DNA from: Caecitellus pseudoparvulus
Taxonomy: Eukaryota > Bigyra: Bicosoecida
Assembly (NCBI GenBank): GCA_965644315.1
Contig: CBFFRQ010000030.1
Location: 62,001-126,000, forward strand
Direction: 5' to 3'
Length of the DNA: 64,000 nt
Part shown: positions 48,362 to 60,200 of the stretch, piece by piece
How positions within the stretch are numbered: position 1 is the first letter of the stretch
How the letters are laid out: every line of letters starts with the position of its first letter
The notes under the pieces: generated by a model
The model's input: the letters and a program-made list of their open reading frames with translations, nothing else
What the model was told of the DNA's origin: nothing
The model's database searches: none
Position numbers and translations under genes: made by a program

Positions 48362-50439
48362 TCACTGGCCCGGCGACTGCATCCACGGCTGTTCTGCAAG
48401 CACTGCCTTGGCCTGAGCCTGCCATGCTTCAACGTGGCTTTGTTGAATGGTGGTGAGGGCGCCACCGTGTGCCGCTAGCACGCGCACACCCGACGCCCCC
48501 AGCTGGTCAGCCAGCAGGTCGGCGTCAAAGGCACACAACTCTGGGAGGGAGTGAATGCCAAAAGCTTGCAGGGTGTGCAAGGCGTGCCGTGTTGCTGCTT
48601 TGGCCGTCACGGGGGTATCAGTGCCAGTGTCACGCCCCCCACACACCACCCTGTGCAGCGCAGCCTGCGTTTCAGCGGCACGCGCACGCCCAATCCACAC
48701 AGTCGCCAGTTTCGTCACCAGCACCCACACACCATGCAGCAGCGCATGCTGCCCTGCTTCGCTGCACTCAAGTACTTCTTGTGCTGCCACTGGCGTTGAC
48801 AGGGGCCATCCCGCTTCAAGGCTCGCCCAAATGGCACCCACCAAGTCGCCGTGATCACGCAGCCAGCCTAACAAGGAATCCCACGGACCATCCAATTCCT
48901 CTGGCGTGCCCAAGACTGGCGGGATGGTTGTGGACGCCAAGCCTTTCCCAGTCACGCCCTGCGCGGCCGCTGCCTGGGCGCCTGCATGGCCAATCAGCTC
49001 CGCCAAATCACCTGATGGCGCCTCGTCCGCCCCCACGCCACTGGCGTCCAGTGCAGCATCCCACGCATCTGCACTCATCTTTAACCATTTCTGCAGAGCC
49101 TGGCACTGGCCTGCCGACAAAGCCAGCCCGCCTGCCACCCCACCTGCGCTGTCAGGTATGCTAGCCACCCCTGGCTGCCCAGCTTGAGACTTGCCCGTGT
49201 ACGCCTGCCACTGGGCCTCGCTCTCTGCAGATGCAATACCTTTGGCTGACTGTTTGCGTGCACGGGCTTCCAGGAAGCCCCAGTCCAGCTTGGGCAGGAA
49301 GCGCTGCAGCGCTGTGCTGGCGGGCGCGCCCACTGCCAGCAGCAAACTCCAGAACATATTCGGAGAGACAAGGCTCATGATGTGCGGCTTGAGGTTCTCT
49401 CGTGCAGCACTGCCCTGTCCTATGCTGTGCACTTGCTTCAGTGTCGCAGCCAAGAGCGGTGCCGGCACACAGGACACTTCCTCCTCCTCCCACTTGCAGT
49501 TCTGGCTTGCGTTGGACGTGGCAAACGACACCCGGTACCGCTGCATACTTGCGAAGGCGCCTCCACCACTGCCCCCGATTGGGTCAGCCTTGAACCAGCC
49601 TGTGAGCCCCGCAGCAAAGCGCTGGTTGGCCTTCCTGCGTTCCCACGCAAGAGCAGTGGCGTTGCGAAACGCAGCGCGGAAGAACCGCCCGGCAAGCGAA
49701 GCACCGTCCCCGCCACCAAGCACTGCGCCCTCTGCCCCCTGCATGAGACTCAGCATAGCGTCATCCAGCGTGCCCAAGCGGATACTGTGGCGGGGCATGT
49801 CGGGCGGCACCACGTGCACTGCTCCGTCTGCAGCAGTGTGAAGTGCGCCTGTGTCCCCCGCCGCAGAAACTGCTCTACGCTGCACTGCCGCCAGCCGAGC
49901 GGCGCGTTTCTGAGCGGCATCCTCCACACCTGCACCCCCCTTCTCGCCACCCGACCTTCTGCGCTTGGTACCTTGCGATGGTTTGGGTTTTGAGCGCGCT
50001 GGCGCAGCTTGGCGGTCCGCTGCTGCCAGCTCAGCCCGAATGCTGGCCACGGCAGCAAGCTTCGCTGAACGAGGCTGTCGAGCAGGCGCTTCACTTCGCT
50101 GTTTCTGTGTTCTCGGTTCGGGGGCTGGCGCCGGGGCGGAGGCTGGCGCCTTTCGCAGTGAGAGTGTTTCAGACGCAGCCACATGGTCGGACAGTGGCTG
50201 GGAAGACGTGACGTCCAACGGACGAGGCGGGAAGCCCCCGCACACTGAAAAGGGTAGCAAACGTTAACAGTGCGGTGTGTCACGGTGCGGGAGCTGTGCT
50301 CTTTGGCCGCTACATTGCGCTCGAGCTCTTGCTCCGAGCACTTACGCTGGTGGGTGGCTGGGCGCACAGCGACGGCAGCGCAGATGTTGGCAAAGACAGC
50401 AGACAACGGCAGGGAGCCCTGCACTTGGAATTGTCGCAT
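48362..50439 (-). CDS. Unrecognised 658-residue protein
   Basis: I do not recognise this protein. Exons 50346-50439 and 48362-50244 join in phase across a 101-bp intron with the textbook donor GTAAGT and acceptor CTTTTCAG. The N-terminus is MRQFQVQGSLPLSAVFANIC. Residues 40-140 are Ala/Pro/Lys-rich and basic with TKRRRSGGEK, a likely nuclear signal. From about residue 170 a conserved-looking, mostly helical region begins: SIRLGTLDDAMLSLMQGAEG, KENLKPH-type helices (ARENLKPHIMSLVSPNMFWS, LLLAVG), FLPKLDWGFLEARARKQSAK, ALQKWLKMSADAWDAAL and WDSLLGWLRDHGDLV. The C-terminal 120 residues form further helices. No enzymatic motif or membrane span is visible. The gene diverges from the ankyrin/TPR/J gene. 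Confidence 0.65.
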
Positions 50440-50930
50440 GCCTGCGAACAACGCACCGAAGGTTGGCGTGCAGCTGGGAAATGGGAGCAAGTGCCGTGCG
50501 AGATCAGCGCACCAGTTGGCGTGCGCACTCGAAGTTGAATGGTGGGGTTCGCCATCCTGGACTCCCAAACGGAACATCTACAGCCCCCACATCCCCACCA
50601 CTTGCCTATGCATCAGAGTTTCACATACTCAGCTGCACAGCTGCTTCGCAAAAGTGCGGGAGACATTGAAATGGCGCAAATGCAGTGTGCGGAAATTGAA
50701 TTCGCCTCGCATGCCCAAACGTCTTGGCCGCAACCACGCAGAATCACAGGGGCACACAAAATCCACGCAAGCTCACTATGAAACATGCGTTGGGTGTGCA
50801 GTCACCCAGTCCATGCACGTCATACCCACCTGGCGGCAGGCCAGGCGGCTTGAACGTTGAGCAGGGCGCGGTTCAGGAAACGGTGCCCAGGCAGCTTCCC
50901 GCTGCCGAACGCGACCTGCCGAGCGCTAAC
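50440..50930. promoter_or_regulatory. Divergent promoter region with plus-strand TGCGGAAATTG
   Basis: A 491-bp divergent intergenic region, AT-richer than its flanks. At 50688-50698 the plus strand carries TGCGGAAATTG, the only plus-strand copy, and it belongs to the only plus-strand gene that has one. It is preceded by GT and followed 47 nt later by CACGCAG, so a 5'-leader intron is possible. Confidence 0.45.
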
Positions 50931-53612
50931 ATGTCTCGGCAGTACCCGAAAAGCGATGATGGGGGCAGTTCCAGCTCCCTCGCCGTGCGCCTGATGCAGG
51001 TGGCCGGCGAGTTCGAGCTGCAGCGGCGGCAAGAGAGGGAGGCGTTGGAGGGACGCTTGGCAGACGCGCTCATGGAGCAGCGCGCGGCAGACCAGGAGAA
51101 CCACAGCTTGCACAGGAAGATGGATTCCATGTCCAGGGAGCTGGCAGCTGCGAACGCGGAACTGTCGGACGTGGCGCGCAGTCACGACGACGCTGTGGAG
51201 GACTACAAACGCGAGGTGTTGAGGTTGCGTTTCGAGCTGGCCAACCGGTCCAACTCGCTGAAACGCCTGTCCGACGCAGTGCGTGCCGGGGCTCACGGAG
51301 ACGCGCTGGCCATCGTGCAGGGCTCCTTTGTGGACAACGACGACAACGCAGCGTGGGCCTCCGCTGCCCGATGCGTTGCCTCAGCCCAAGCGTCCCTTGA
51401 ACGCCACGGCAGCCTGGTGCTGGCTGATCCCGAGGCGGCCGAAGGCATGTACACGCCCGAGGCGCTGTGCCTGGCCGCGGAGAAGGGCCTGTCCCACGTC
51501 GTGCAGTCCATCTTGAGCCCAGAGCCGCTGGCAGACGACGGCAGCGATGTGCTGGGTGCCTGCCTGACAGATGCGTTGCGCGCGGCAGCTCGCGGCGGAC
51601 ACGCCACTATCGCCAAGAACCTGCTGAGTCTGGGCGCTGACCCCGCCGCACCCAGCGAGGCAGACTGCATGGGACACACGGCCATGCACTGCGCCGCCAT
51701 GGGGGGCAGCGAGGAGCTCGTGCGGTGCCTGCACGACAAGCACGCCGTGCCACTAGACACCGCCGACACGCTGGGCAACACGCCCCTCATGCTGGCTGCT
51801 GCGCAGGACAGGGGCCCCGTCGTGAAGTACTTCCTCCTGCACGGTGCTGACCCCATGGCCGTGAATGAGGACGGTTTAGGGGCGGAGGCTGTGGCAAGCG
51901 AGGCGGGGTGCCACGCGGCACTCCGTGTTCTGCGTGACGCCAGCGTGGTGTTCTGGAACGCCTCTGTGTGCGCCAACCGGCAGTACAATGAGAAGCGCTT
52001 TGACCTTGCCATCGTGAACTATGGCCGCGCCCTGGAGGTGGCGACCGCGGGCCGAGTGTCCACGTCGCCACGCGACCTGGCCACTCTGCACTACAACCGA
52101 GCCCGTGCCGCGTACCGCCTGGGCCGCCACACCGACGCCATTGACGACTGTGCCGCAGCACTGCAGGCGGATGAAGGCTACCGCAACGCGCTGGCTCAGC
52201 GTGCCGAGTGCCACATGTCTCTGTTTGAGTTCGCCCGGGCGGCGGAGGATTTCCAGGCACTGCTGGACAACGACCCAGCGGACCGGCAGTGGGAGCGGCG
52301 GCGACGTGACGCCGTGACCATGCGGGACATGTCGCACTACGCCGTGCTGGGCGTGCCGCGGGAGGCCGCCGGCGCGGTGGTGAAGAAGGGCTACCGCAAA
52401 GCCTGCCTGCGGTGGCACCCCGACAAGCACACCGCCACGGCGGAGGCCAAGCGCCGCGCCAACACGGCCTTCCAGCGCATCGCCGAGGCCTACGAGGTGC
52501 TCACGGACTCCTACAAGCGCATGGTGTACGACATGGAGCTGCGCTCTCGCTCCCTGGGTCTGGGAGCAGCAGGCTTCGGCGGCTCTGAGCGGGACGGCAT
52601 GGGCTTCGACAGGTGGCACGCCAAGGAGTCTGAGCGGGAGGCAGAGCGCGCAAGGGAGCGCAACCTGGCAGTGGCTGCCGCCCAGCAGGCCTGTGCCGCC
52701 GAGGATGAGGCCCGGGCCGCACGCCGGCAGCGGCTGCGTGCTCGGGAGGTGGCGGCAGCGGAGGCTGCGAAGGCGGCAGAGGCTGCGGCCACAGCGGCCG
52801 CCCCCCCTCCCAAGGCCAGCGTGCCACCCCCTGCAGACATGCCAGGCGATGCGTCGCCGTCTCCTGCCACCTCCTCTGCACCGGGAAGTGGCGGGAAGGC
52901 GGTTGTCGCCCCAACACGAGTATCCCGCGCACCGCCCACGCTGCCCACCACCACTTCACCCATCCAGCCCTCAAAACCCAAAGCCTCCCGCGCAGTGCCC
53001 GAGAGCAAGTCGCCAGGGCAAGACGCTGGTCTGGCTAGCATGCCCCCCGCCCCAGCAGCCTCGGCTCCACCTGCACCCCCCGGCATCTCCCGGCGCCGGG
53101 CCAGTGCGCCCTCCCCCACCAAGTCCCCCGCCCCAGGCATGCACAAGGGCCGACGCAACACCACCGTGCACAGCGCAGGTGTAGAAGATGCTGCCACCGG
53201 GCGGGCTGGTCTTCCAGTGCACACGGCAGCAGGCGCCTTCGCCGCGCCACCCACGGACTTCGGCGACAGTGACTCCAGCAGCGTCGTGTCCGGGGGTGAC
53301 TCCGTGGGCGGCGGGCGTGGCGCGTTCGACTTCGACGCCCTGCGTGAGGAGGGCGTCGCTGACGAGGACCTGCAAGAGCTCATCGACGAAGCCATGGCAG
53401 CCACCGAGGCGCAGTTGGAGAGCGCCGGCATCGAGCTGAGGCGAGGTGCGGATGGCGGCATCGAGTGGGCCACGCCAAGCACGTCCCCGCTAGCAGCTGG
53501 GGCAGACCCCAAGGCTGCAGGGGGCGTGTTCATGGCCTCCGACGACGAAGAGTCGGACGTGGACTCGGCTGCCATGGCGGCAGTGGAGGCCGAGCTGCGC
53601 CAGCCAGTGTGA
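50931..53612 (+). CDS. Ankyrin/TPR/J-domain co-chaperone-like protein
   Basis: An 893-residue single-exon protein. Residues 20-115 form a coiled coil (EREALEGRLADALMEQRAAD). Ankyrin repeats follow at about 190-335 (GGHATIAKNLLSLGADPAAP, MGHTAMHCAAMGGSEELVRC, LGNTPLMLAAAQDRGPVVKY), then TPRs at about 345-460 (FWNASVCANRQYNEKRFDLA, LHYNRARAAYRLGRHTDAID, ALAQRAECHMSLFEFARAAE). A J domain at about 463-530 (HYAVLGVPREAAGAVVKKGY) has the HPD triad near 494 in RWHPDK, needed to stimulate Hsp70 ATPase. The last 350 residues are Ala/Pro/Ser-rich and disordered with acidic helices. TPR plus J resembles DNAJC7/DNAJC3; the added coiled coil and ankyrin block is unusual. The start is set at ATGTCTCGGC; the frame is open further upstream but without a better ATG. 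Confidence 0.87.
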   Translation: MSRQYPKSDDGGSSSSLAVRLMQVAGEFELQRRQEREALEGRLADALMEQRAADQENHSLHRKMDSMSRELAAANAELSDVARSHDDAVEDYKREVLRLRFELANRSNSLKRLSDAVRAGAHGDALAIVQGSFVDNDDNAAWASAARCVASAQASLERHGSLVLADPEAAEGMYTPEALCLAAEKGLSHVVQSILSPEPLADDGSDVLGACLTDALRAAARGGHATIAKNLLSLGADPAAPSEADCMGHTAMHCAAMGGSEELVRCLHDKHAVPLDTADTLGNTPLMLAAAQDRGPVVKYFLLHGADPMAVNEDGLGAEAVASEAGCHAALRVLRDASVVFWNASVCANRQYNEKRFDLAIVNYGRALEVATAGRVSTSPRDLATLHYNRARAAYRLGRHTDAIDDCAAALQADEGYRNALAQRAECHMSLFEFARAAEDFQALLDNDPADRQWERRRRDAVTMRDMSHYAVLGVPREAAGAVVKKGYRKACLRWHPDKHTATAEAKRRANTAFQRIAEAYEVLTDSYKRMVYDMELRSRSLGLGAAGFGGSERDGMGFDRWHAKESEREAERARERNLAVAAAQQACAAEDEARAARRQRLRAREVAAAEAAKAAEAAATAAAPPPKASVPPPADMPGDASPSPATSSAPGSGGKAVVAPTRVSRAPPTLPTTTSPIQPSKPKASRAVPESKSPGQDAGLASMPPAPAASAPPAPPGISRRRASAPSPTKSPAPGMHKGRRNTTVHSAGVEDAATGRAGLPVHTAAGAFAAPPTDFGDSDSSSVVSGGDSVGGGRGAFDFDALREEGVADEDLQELIDEAMAATEAQLESAGIELRRGADGGIEWATPSTSPLAAGADPKAAGGVFMASDDEESDVDSAAMAAVEAELRQPV

Positions 53613-53644
53613 GCGGGACATGCCCACGCTCACAGACCCTGGCA

Positions 53645-53652
53645 TGCATTGC
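53645..53652 (+). terminator. TGCATTGC after the ankyrin/TPR/J gene
   Basis: Located 33 bp past the stop codon, in sense orientation. One of the recurring 3' elements. Confidence 0.3.
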
Positions 53653-53792
53653 TGCGTGCCAGGCACAATCCATACACACCAGCGAGAAGGCGCATGATTA
53701 GCTTGCTGCACGCACCTGGACCTCGGGATGTGCCGTGCAGAAGCCCCACACACCACCACGAGCAGCGCCACAAGCACACCACACCAGCAGGC

Positions 53793-54136
53793 ATGATCGG
53801 CAAGTACGGTGGGTTCAACCCGCCCAGGTACAGCTTCCAGCTGCGAGCTGCCTCAATTGCACTTGGTGCTGTGGCATGGCTGTACTACTTCGGCATGGCC
53901 ACTGAGCACGGCTCGTATCAGTTTGTATGTGTGGCGGCGTTTCGGTAGTGCCGCCCACATTCCGCACCTCGCCCCGCGCTCCCCCCGGCGCCCCACAGGG
54001 CTTCCGCACCCCTTGGGTGGACCACCCCCCTAGCGATGAGTTTGTCAAGTTTCACGAGCAGGCCTGGCTGCGTGACAGGCAAGAGCCGGAAGCTGTCTTC
54101 CACGCAGCAGCAGGGCACGGCGAGGACAGGCACTGA
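53793..54136 (+). CDS. Small single-span protein, possibly mitochondrial
   Basis: Exons 53793-53924 and 53999-54136 (74-bp intron, donor GTATGT) encode 89 residues. A short N-terminus (MIGKYGGFNPPRYSFQLR) precedes one membrane span (AASIALGAVAWLYYFGM) and a polar tail (FRTPWVDHPPSDEFVKFHEQ...). Size, a single span near the N-terminus, and a Trp/His/Pro-containing tail are typical of accessory subunits of mitochondrial respiratory complexes, but I cannot name it. TGCATTGC at 54194-54201 lies 58 bp past the stop. The phase-0 splice and canonical intron make it likely a real gene despite its size. Confidence 0.6.
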
Positions 54137-54193
54137 CCGGCAGGCAACACAACAATGCAGCGACCCATGTCCCCAGCGCCCACCAACCTTGCA

Positions 54194-54201
54194 TGCATTG
54201 C
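54194..54201 (+). terminator. TGCATTGC between the small-protein gene and the CLU gene
   Basis: Lies in the 69-bp convergent gap, as GCATGCATTGC. Five bases separate it from the CLU stop codon. It is another copy of the recurring 3' element. Confidence 0.3.
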
Positions 54202-54205
54202 GGCG

Positions 54206-57200
54206 TCAGTCAAAGTCACCTTCGTACATGTTCAGGGTGCTGATGGCCACAGACAGCCCAGGCCCGTCCTGCTTATGTGCCACAGCTGAAGCGGCGTAGC
54301 CCTTCTTGAGCAAGTCAGCCGGACTGCTCCCGAGCAGCACGCCGCGACTGGCAGCCAGCAGTGCATCCCACGCCACGTTGTCGGTGAGTAGGTAGGTGGG
54401 GGCGTCTTCCTCCAGTGCGCCGGCGGGAGCATCCCGCAACGCCAGAGCCAGCTCCCCGTAAATGTGTGGGAAGTACATCCACTTGGTGACGTCCAGCGGG
54501 TACGGCACCACGGCAGCCTGGTACGCTTGCGTCACTGCCTGCAGCGCCCCCTGGGCCGCCTCGCTTGTCCTGCACTGCTCTGGCACAGCCGCCACCGCAG
54601 CCCCCGGGCCCAGCAACAAGCACTCGCACAGCAACACCGCGGCAGCGCCGACAACGGCAGCCTCAGCAGGCCGGCCCTGCTTGCGCAGCAGCAGGCTCAG
54701 CAGGCAGAGGGGATTGACACACTGCGTGTTGAGGTACAGCAGCTGCCACGGGACCTCTGCCGCCCAGCCGCCGACACTGGCCTGCAGAGCAGCAATGGCT
54801 GTGTCCGTGTCACCGCTGGCATTGTAGATGCGAGCGGACGGAAACATAACCGCCGCACACAGTGGGTGGCCTTCCCCGGCCTCCTGCTCCACGGCAGATG
54901 CCAGGGCTCCCAGCAGGCCAGGGGTGTGGTCTGCACCTACAGGGGCCAGCATCTGCACGACCGTTGCGAGCCACTCAACCACCTGGTGACGCAGAGTGTG
55001 GTTGGGGTTCAACGCCACCCACCGCCGAACAGAGTCAGCCACGGAGCCATCCACTGACGACCCCTGCAGTGGCGCACCCCACCACTTCATGTGATGCTCG
55101 GCATCGCATGCCAGTGTCGTGGTCGGGTCACTGCTGCCTTGCACGATCATGCTCGCCAGACTGGCGTGTGTGGCGGTCGCCTCGTTGTATGCGCGGGCCA
55201 GCCATGCCAGGCCTTGCAAGATGTTGGGCAGACCCCCCCGCATGCTGTTGTACACACCTGCCATGCCCACAGCACGCACAGACTCCAAGGCGCCTGAACC
55301 CAGCACCACCGCTGCATGTTGTGCGAACTGCGTCAGGCGCCCGACTGCCTGGTCGTAATCCCCTTGCAGCGACCAGCCATGGCCCTCTTCCCGAAGACTC
55401 AGCGTGTGCACTGGAGACAGGATATTCTTGTTCAGCGTGTCAGTCATCTGCCGCAAGTCCAGGGCAAGCGACACTGTCGCAGGTCCGTCTTTCAAGGCAA
55501 GCGCAGACGAGAGCAGGAACGGCAGCAGCTCCGAGGATTGCACGGAGTACATGCCGTACAGCGCCTGCATCTGCGGCAGCAGCATGTCCCGCAGCTGTTT
55601 GGGGTCTTGTTGGCAGTACAGCCGCTCGGTTTGGCCCTGCACGTCGCCCGAGGACAGCGCGGTGGAGGCCAAGCTTGTCAGCACGCCCAAACTCTCCGCC
55701 CCGGCACTGGTCTGCAATGTTTCGTAACCTTTGGACAGCAGCACCCGCAGGCCTTCGATGACGCTGTCCACGATGCGCGGTTCGGACGTGACAGGGGCAA
55801 TGTCCTGAATATCGTCAGGCCACAGGGCCCAGTCTGCCAAGCTGGCGGGGCTGCTTTCCCCGCCCTCGGACGCCACCAACGGCTGCAGGCCGGCCATGTT
55901 CCGCCACACTTCATGTAGACGGAGCCACGCAGCATCCGTGAGGGAAATGCCCGTGTCCCGGCAAACGTCCAGGAGCACGGTGAGGGGTTGCCCCAAGCTC
56001 AGGCGCAGGTCGCGGTCCACTGCCCTCTCTGCCGCAGTCAAACTGCGCGGGAACTTGCTCGACACGGCCGGAGCCACCGCCAGTGGGCCCTTGCCGCGCC
56101 AGAGGGAGTGATTCTCCACGACGCCTCTGGTGGCTGCATCAGCTACCTCGACCCCCAGAATCAAATTCAGCTGGTGCAGGGCGACCGCCTTGGCCTGCTT
56201 CTGCATGGCCGCCGCCGCCGCCTCCTCATTGGCACAGGATTGGGGGATGGCCATGCCCCGCCAAGCACGACGCATGCGCTGCTTCAACACCCTGCTCACC
56301 ATGTCAGACAAGAGGCACCGACTGAGGGAGAGCAGGCCGTGCACCCGTGCAATGTTTACAGGGCCTGCTGCTGCGGCTATGCTCGGGAGCTCTCCGTGCA
56401 CAGCTGTGCGCAGCAACCCCTGCAGCTGCATGTTCACGCCGCACTGCTTGATGAACCGGCGACGGACGAGGGTGTTCAAAATGAAGAACGGCAGGTTGGT
56501 GGACGTTTCCACGAGCTGCTTGGCGATCGCTGGGATGACCTTGTCCACAAGTCGCTGCGCCGCAGACAACGCGATGGAGTTGTGCTTCTCGCAGTCATGC
56601 CGCCCAAAGCCGCTGAAGGCGTCGGAGGAAATGGGCAGGTTGTGTGACTTCACCAACTCCGGACGCAGCATGCGAGTCAAGTGTCCCCCCTTGATTCTGC
56701 CGTCCGGGGGCAAGGGGGGCATGAGCCGGGCAGTGTCGCACAGGTAGAAGCGGCCATCCTCTGCTGACCTGTGGCCTTCAATGTCAGCCGGGCCGTGCAG
56801 CAGCACCTGCCGGGGCAGTCCTCGCTGACCCTGCTCCGCAGACCGCGCAATGACGTAGTGCGGAGCAATGTTCAACTTGCGTGCCAGCGTGGCCATGAGA
56901 GCGTTCGCCTCAGGGTCGTGAGCCGCCACTGTGCGAGCAGCGTCAGCCGTGCCGTACACCAGTGTCTTGCCGCTGATGGGCAGCAGCGTGCTGACGAGGC
57001 AACGCTTCCCCCACAAGTCAACAAGCACTGCGAGGGCACTGTACACGCCGTGCACCTGTGCTTGTTGGATCGCCTCCAGTCCGCGCTGCTCTCGCCGCGC
57101 AGCTTTGCAAGCTTCATCGTAGTCGGCGTACAACCCCGCCTCATTCTCCACACACTTCACAAACACGCCTGACTCAATGAACTTGCTACCTCCTGCCACA

Positions 57201-60200
57201 CCGCCAGCATCCACGCTGCGGATGGTCCGAGCTTCTGCTGGCAGGCAGTCGTTGGCGAAGATGCGGCGCACCACTTTCCGCGCGACGGCAGTGAAGCCGT
57301 CCACGATGCTTCGCAGCCGCTGCTGCACAGCAAGCCTGTGCGGGGCTGCCGTTGCTGTCGCCAACTCCTCCAAGGCAGCCTGGTACGCGGCATTCCAGCC
57401 TTCTTCTGGCTCAGTCATGGAGGAGTTGTTGGGCTCTGCCTCTTCCGCAACGGGTGGGTACGCAGATGGAACCTCCTGCGTCTCGGAAGACTCTTGCGAT
57501 GTCAAGGCGCCGACGGTGCTAGCCCGCGCTGCCTTGAGTGCTTGCGCGTCCAGTGGCTCCTGCACGTCGGGGGGGGCTTCGTGCAGTGTCCAAAACGACT
57601 CGGCCAGCTCTTCGTACGCCCCTGCGTCGTCGCCCCCCCCCTCCGGGCCGGCCACGTGTGGAAGCGAGTCACTCTCTCCTGCGGCAGAACCTGCCGTCAC
57701 AGGCTCCGCAAGCACCAAGCCAGAAGGCAAGTCGTATGCTGAAGAGTCCCCTTCCGGCTGAGGCTCGCTGGTCAGTAAGCCAGTGAAGTCAACGGCATAG
57801 CCACAGCCACCATCATCCGTCTGTGATTCGCTCGTCACAAGGCTGGAGAAGTCGGCAGCGTAGCCAGCGCTGCCTGTCCCTGGACCTTCAGGCTCGGAAA
57901 CAGCCACATCCACATCGCTCGGTGCCACTGTTGGCCCAGCTTCATCGAAGGAAGGAGCAGACTCCAATGTCGCAGAGGCAGGGCGCTTGTCGAGCTCCAT
58001 CGCTCGCGGTGGCTTCTTCAACCCCAGCTGCTCAAGCAAGGCCATGGCGCGGTCAGCCAACATGCCTCCACTTGTAGCCGTGGCCAGAGCGCGCAAGCTT
58101 CCCGAGAAAGAATTCACAAGCCACCCCCTCGCCTCGCTGCCTGCGAGTTGACCAGGCCGCAACGCTGCCACCAGGCTCTGGACGCAGTGCACTCCCTGCA
58201 ATGCCACGGACGGCTCCAGGGCCACGAGCAGGGTGGAGATCAAGGCCAGTGATCGGTGACTGGCCAGTACCTCTGTGGGAAACGCCTCCACCACTGCAAC
58301 GATGCCGTGTGCGATGACCATGGAGCAGCTGGCGGAGCTACTGGAGGAGCGCTTGTCGCCAGCGTTGGGGTCCGTCCGCATTCCAGAGGCAACTGCACTG
58401 CCTGCATCTGCTCTCGTTGGGACTTCGAAATGTATGGAGCCAATTTGCAGAATGCCTTCCTCAAGTGCAGTGTCCAGCATGTGCCCAAGGGCGGTCAGGC
58501 AGCCAAAAACCAGCTCTGTGGCTGCATATTCAGCCGTCATGGTGGACTCACCTGCGCCACTTCGCGCACGCTCCAACGCCAGCGTCGCGGCCGCACACTG
58601 AAGTGGGGGAGCAGATGGCCCGATGTGGTTCAGAGTGTGGCATGAAGCTCCGATGCTACGAATCGCCTGCTGGCGGCAGGGGCCCTTCACGAGTGCCAGC
58701 AGGATTTCGCACAGGACGTGGACGCCAGTGGACCCTGACGCTCGACGGTGCTGGGACACCTGCAATGAAGTCCCCCTCCCACACAAGTTCAGAAGGGACA
58801 TGTTGACCTCCCCCATGGAGGTTGGCAGTGCCCCTCCCGTTCTGAGCGGGATGCTGAGCATGATGTCGGCAAGCGCCGCGGGCTGCTGCTGCTCCACCGC
58901 AGCCGCATGCAGCTCATGCCACGCCGTGGCTGCTCCCAGAATCCAGCCACAGTCTGCCGCGTGCAGGAATGCAGAGTGTGCCTGCTGCAAAGCGCCCTCC
59001 AGCTCCATGGCGCCGAGCCTACCTTCGGTCTCCTCCAATCTCGCGGACTCGGAGCCGCTCAGTTCGGAACTGCCCTTCCACCCGACGGGAAGCAGGGCCG
59101 CTGACAGCAGCATCATGGCCAGCATTTGCACAGCTCGGTGCCGATTGCCTAACAGGTGCAACAGCATGGCAAATCCCTCCCCCGCCCCGCTGCCCGACAG
59201 CAACAAGCGGAGAGACTGCTGCTTTGCCGTGCTCATCCAAGACAACACTGCAGAGAGCAGGCAGTCTTGTGCGAGGGGGACATACTCACCAGGCAGGCGG
59301 CTGAGAATCGCTGCAACTTGGGGGGGGGCACCCTCGGCAATGCTGCCAGAGACCCAGCGGCAAACCAAGCGAACCAGCGTGCTGAGCGGTATGCCCGTCA
59401 CCCCGCCGTCCAGCGTCAGCAGCGCCAGACAGGGGTCGCGCGCCCCATGCCCAGCTGCATCCACGGCAACAAAGGCAGGTAAGGGGTAGGTGTCCCCTGT
59501 GGCGTGTGAATCCGCTGCTGCTGGGCGCTGTGACACATCCAACCTTTCGCAAGCAGCGGACAGCTCTGCCACTACTGCGGCAAAGGCCAGAGCCTCGAAA
59601 TCCTCGCTGGCTTCGGGAAGGGGTGATGCAGCTGGCCCCAAGCAGATGCGACTCACAGCGGCACCTGAGCGCAGCATGCAAGACAGGCTGGTTGTGCCAT
59701 GGCTGTGTGCAAGTGGGTGCGAGAGAATGTCACGAGTGGCTTCATACAGGGCTGGACGCAACGCCCAGTGGGCTGAGAAGGTAGGAACACAGAGGCTGGA
59801 GACAAAGGCCTGGAACAGATCTCCTTCGTCCTTTGATAGCGACAGCGGGCCCTCCCCACCCTGCGCTGATCGCCACGCCAAACGCAGCCGGAAGGCGCGA
59901 ACAGCTGCCGCAAAGGCTGCGCTTTCTAGCCACGGACCAAGAGCAGCGGCGTCCCACGACAGAGCGTAGCAAATGTGAACAAGGCATGCATGCACACGAG
60001 GGTGCAGGTGTGGTGCGTTGAACGCCTTCTCCATGACAGCCAAGAACGGGGGATAGCGCGCCAGGGCGGGCGCCACAAGGTCGCCCGTGCGCGCTCCAGC
60101 GCAGAGCAGGTGGGATACATCTTCAACCGCCCCCACCACCTCCTCGCTGACCCGTGCAACTGCAGGCATGGTGCCGCTCTCAGACGCGGGCAGGGGCTCC

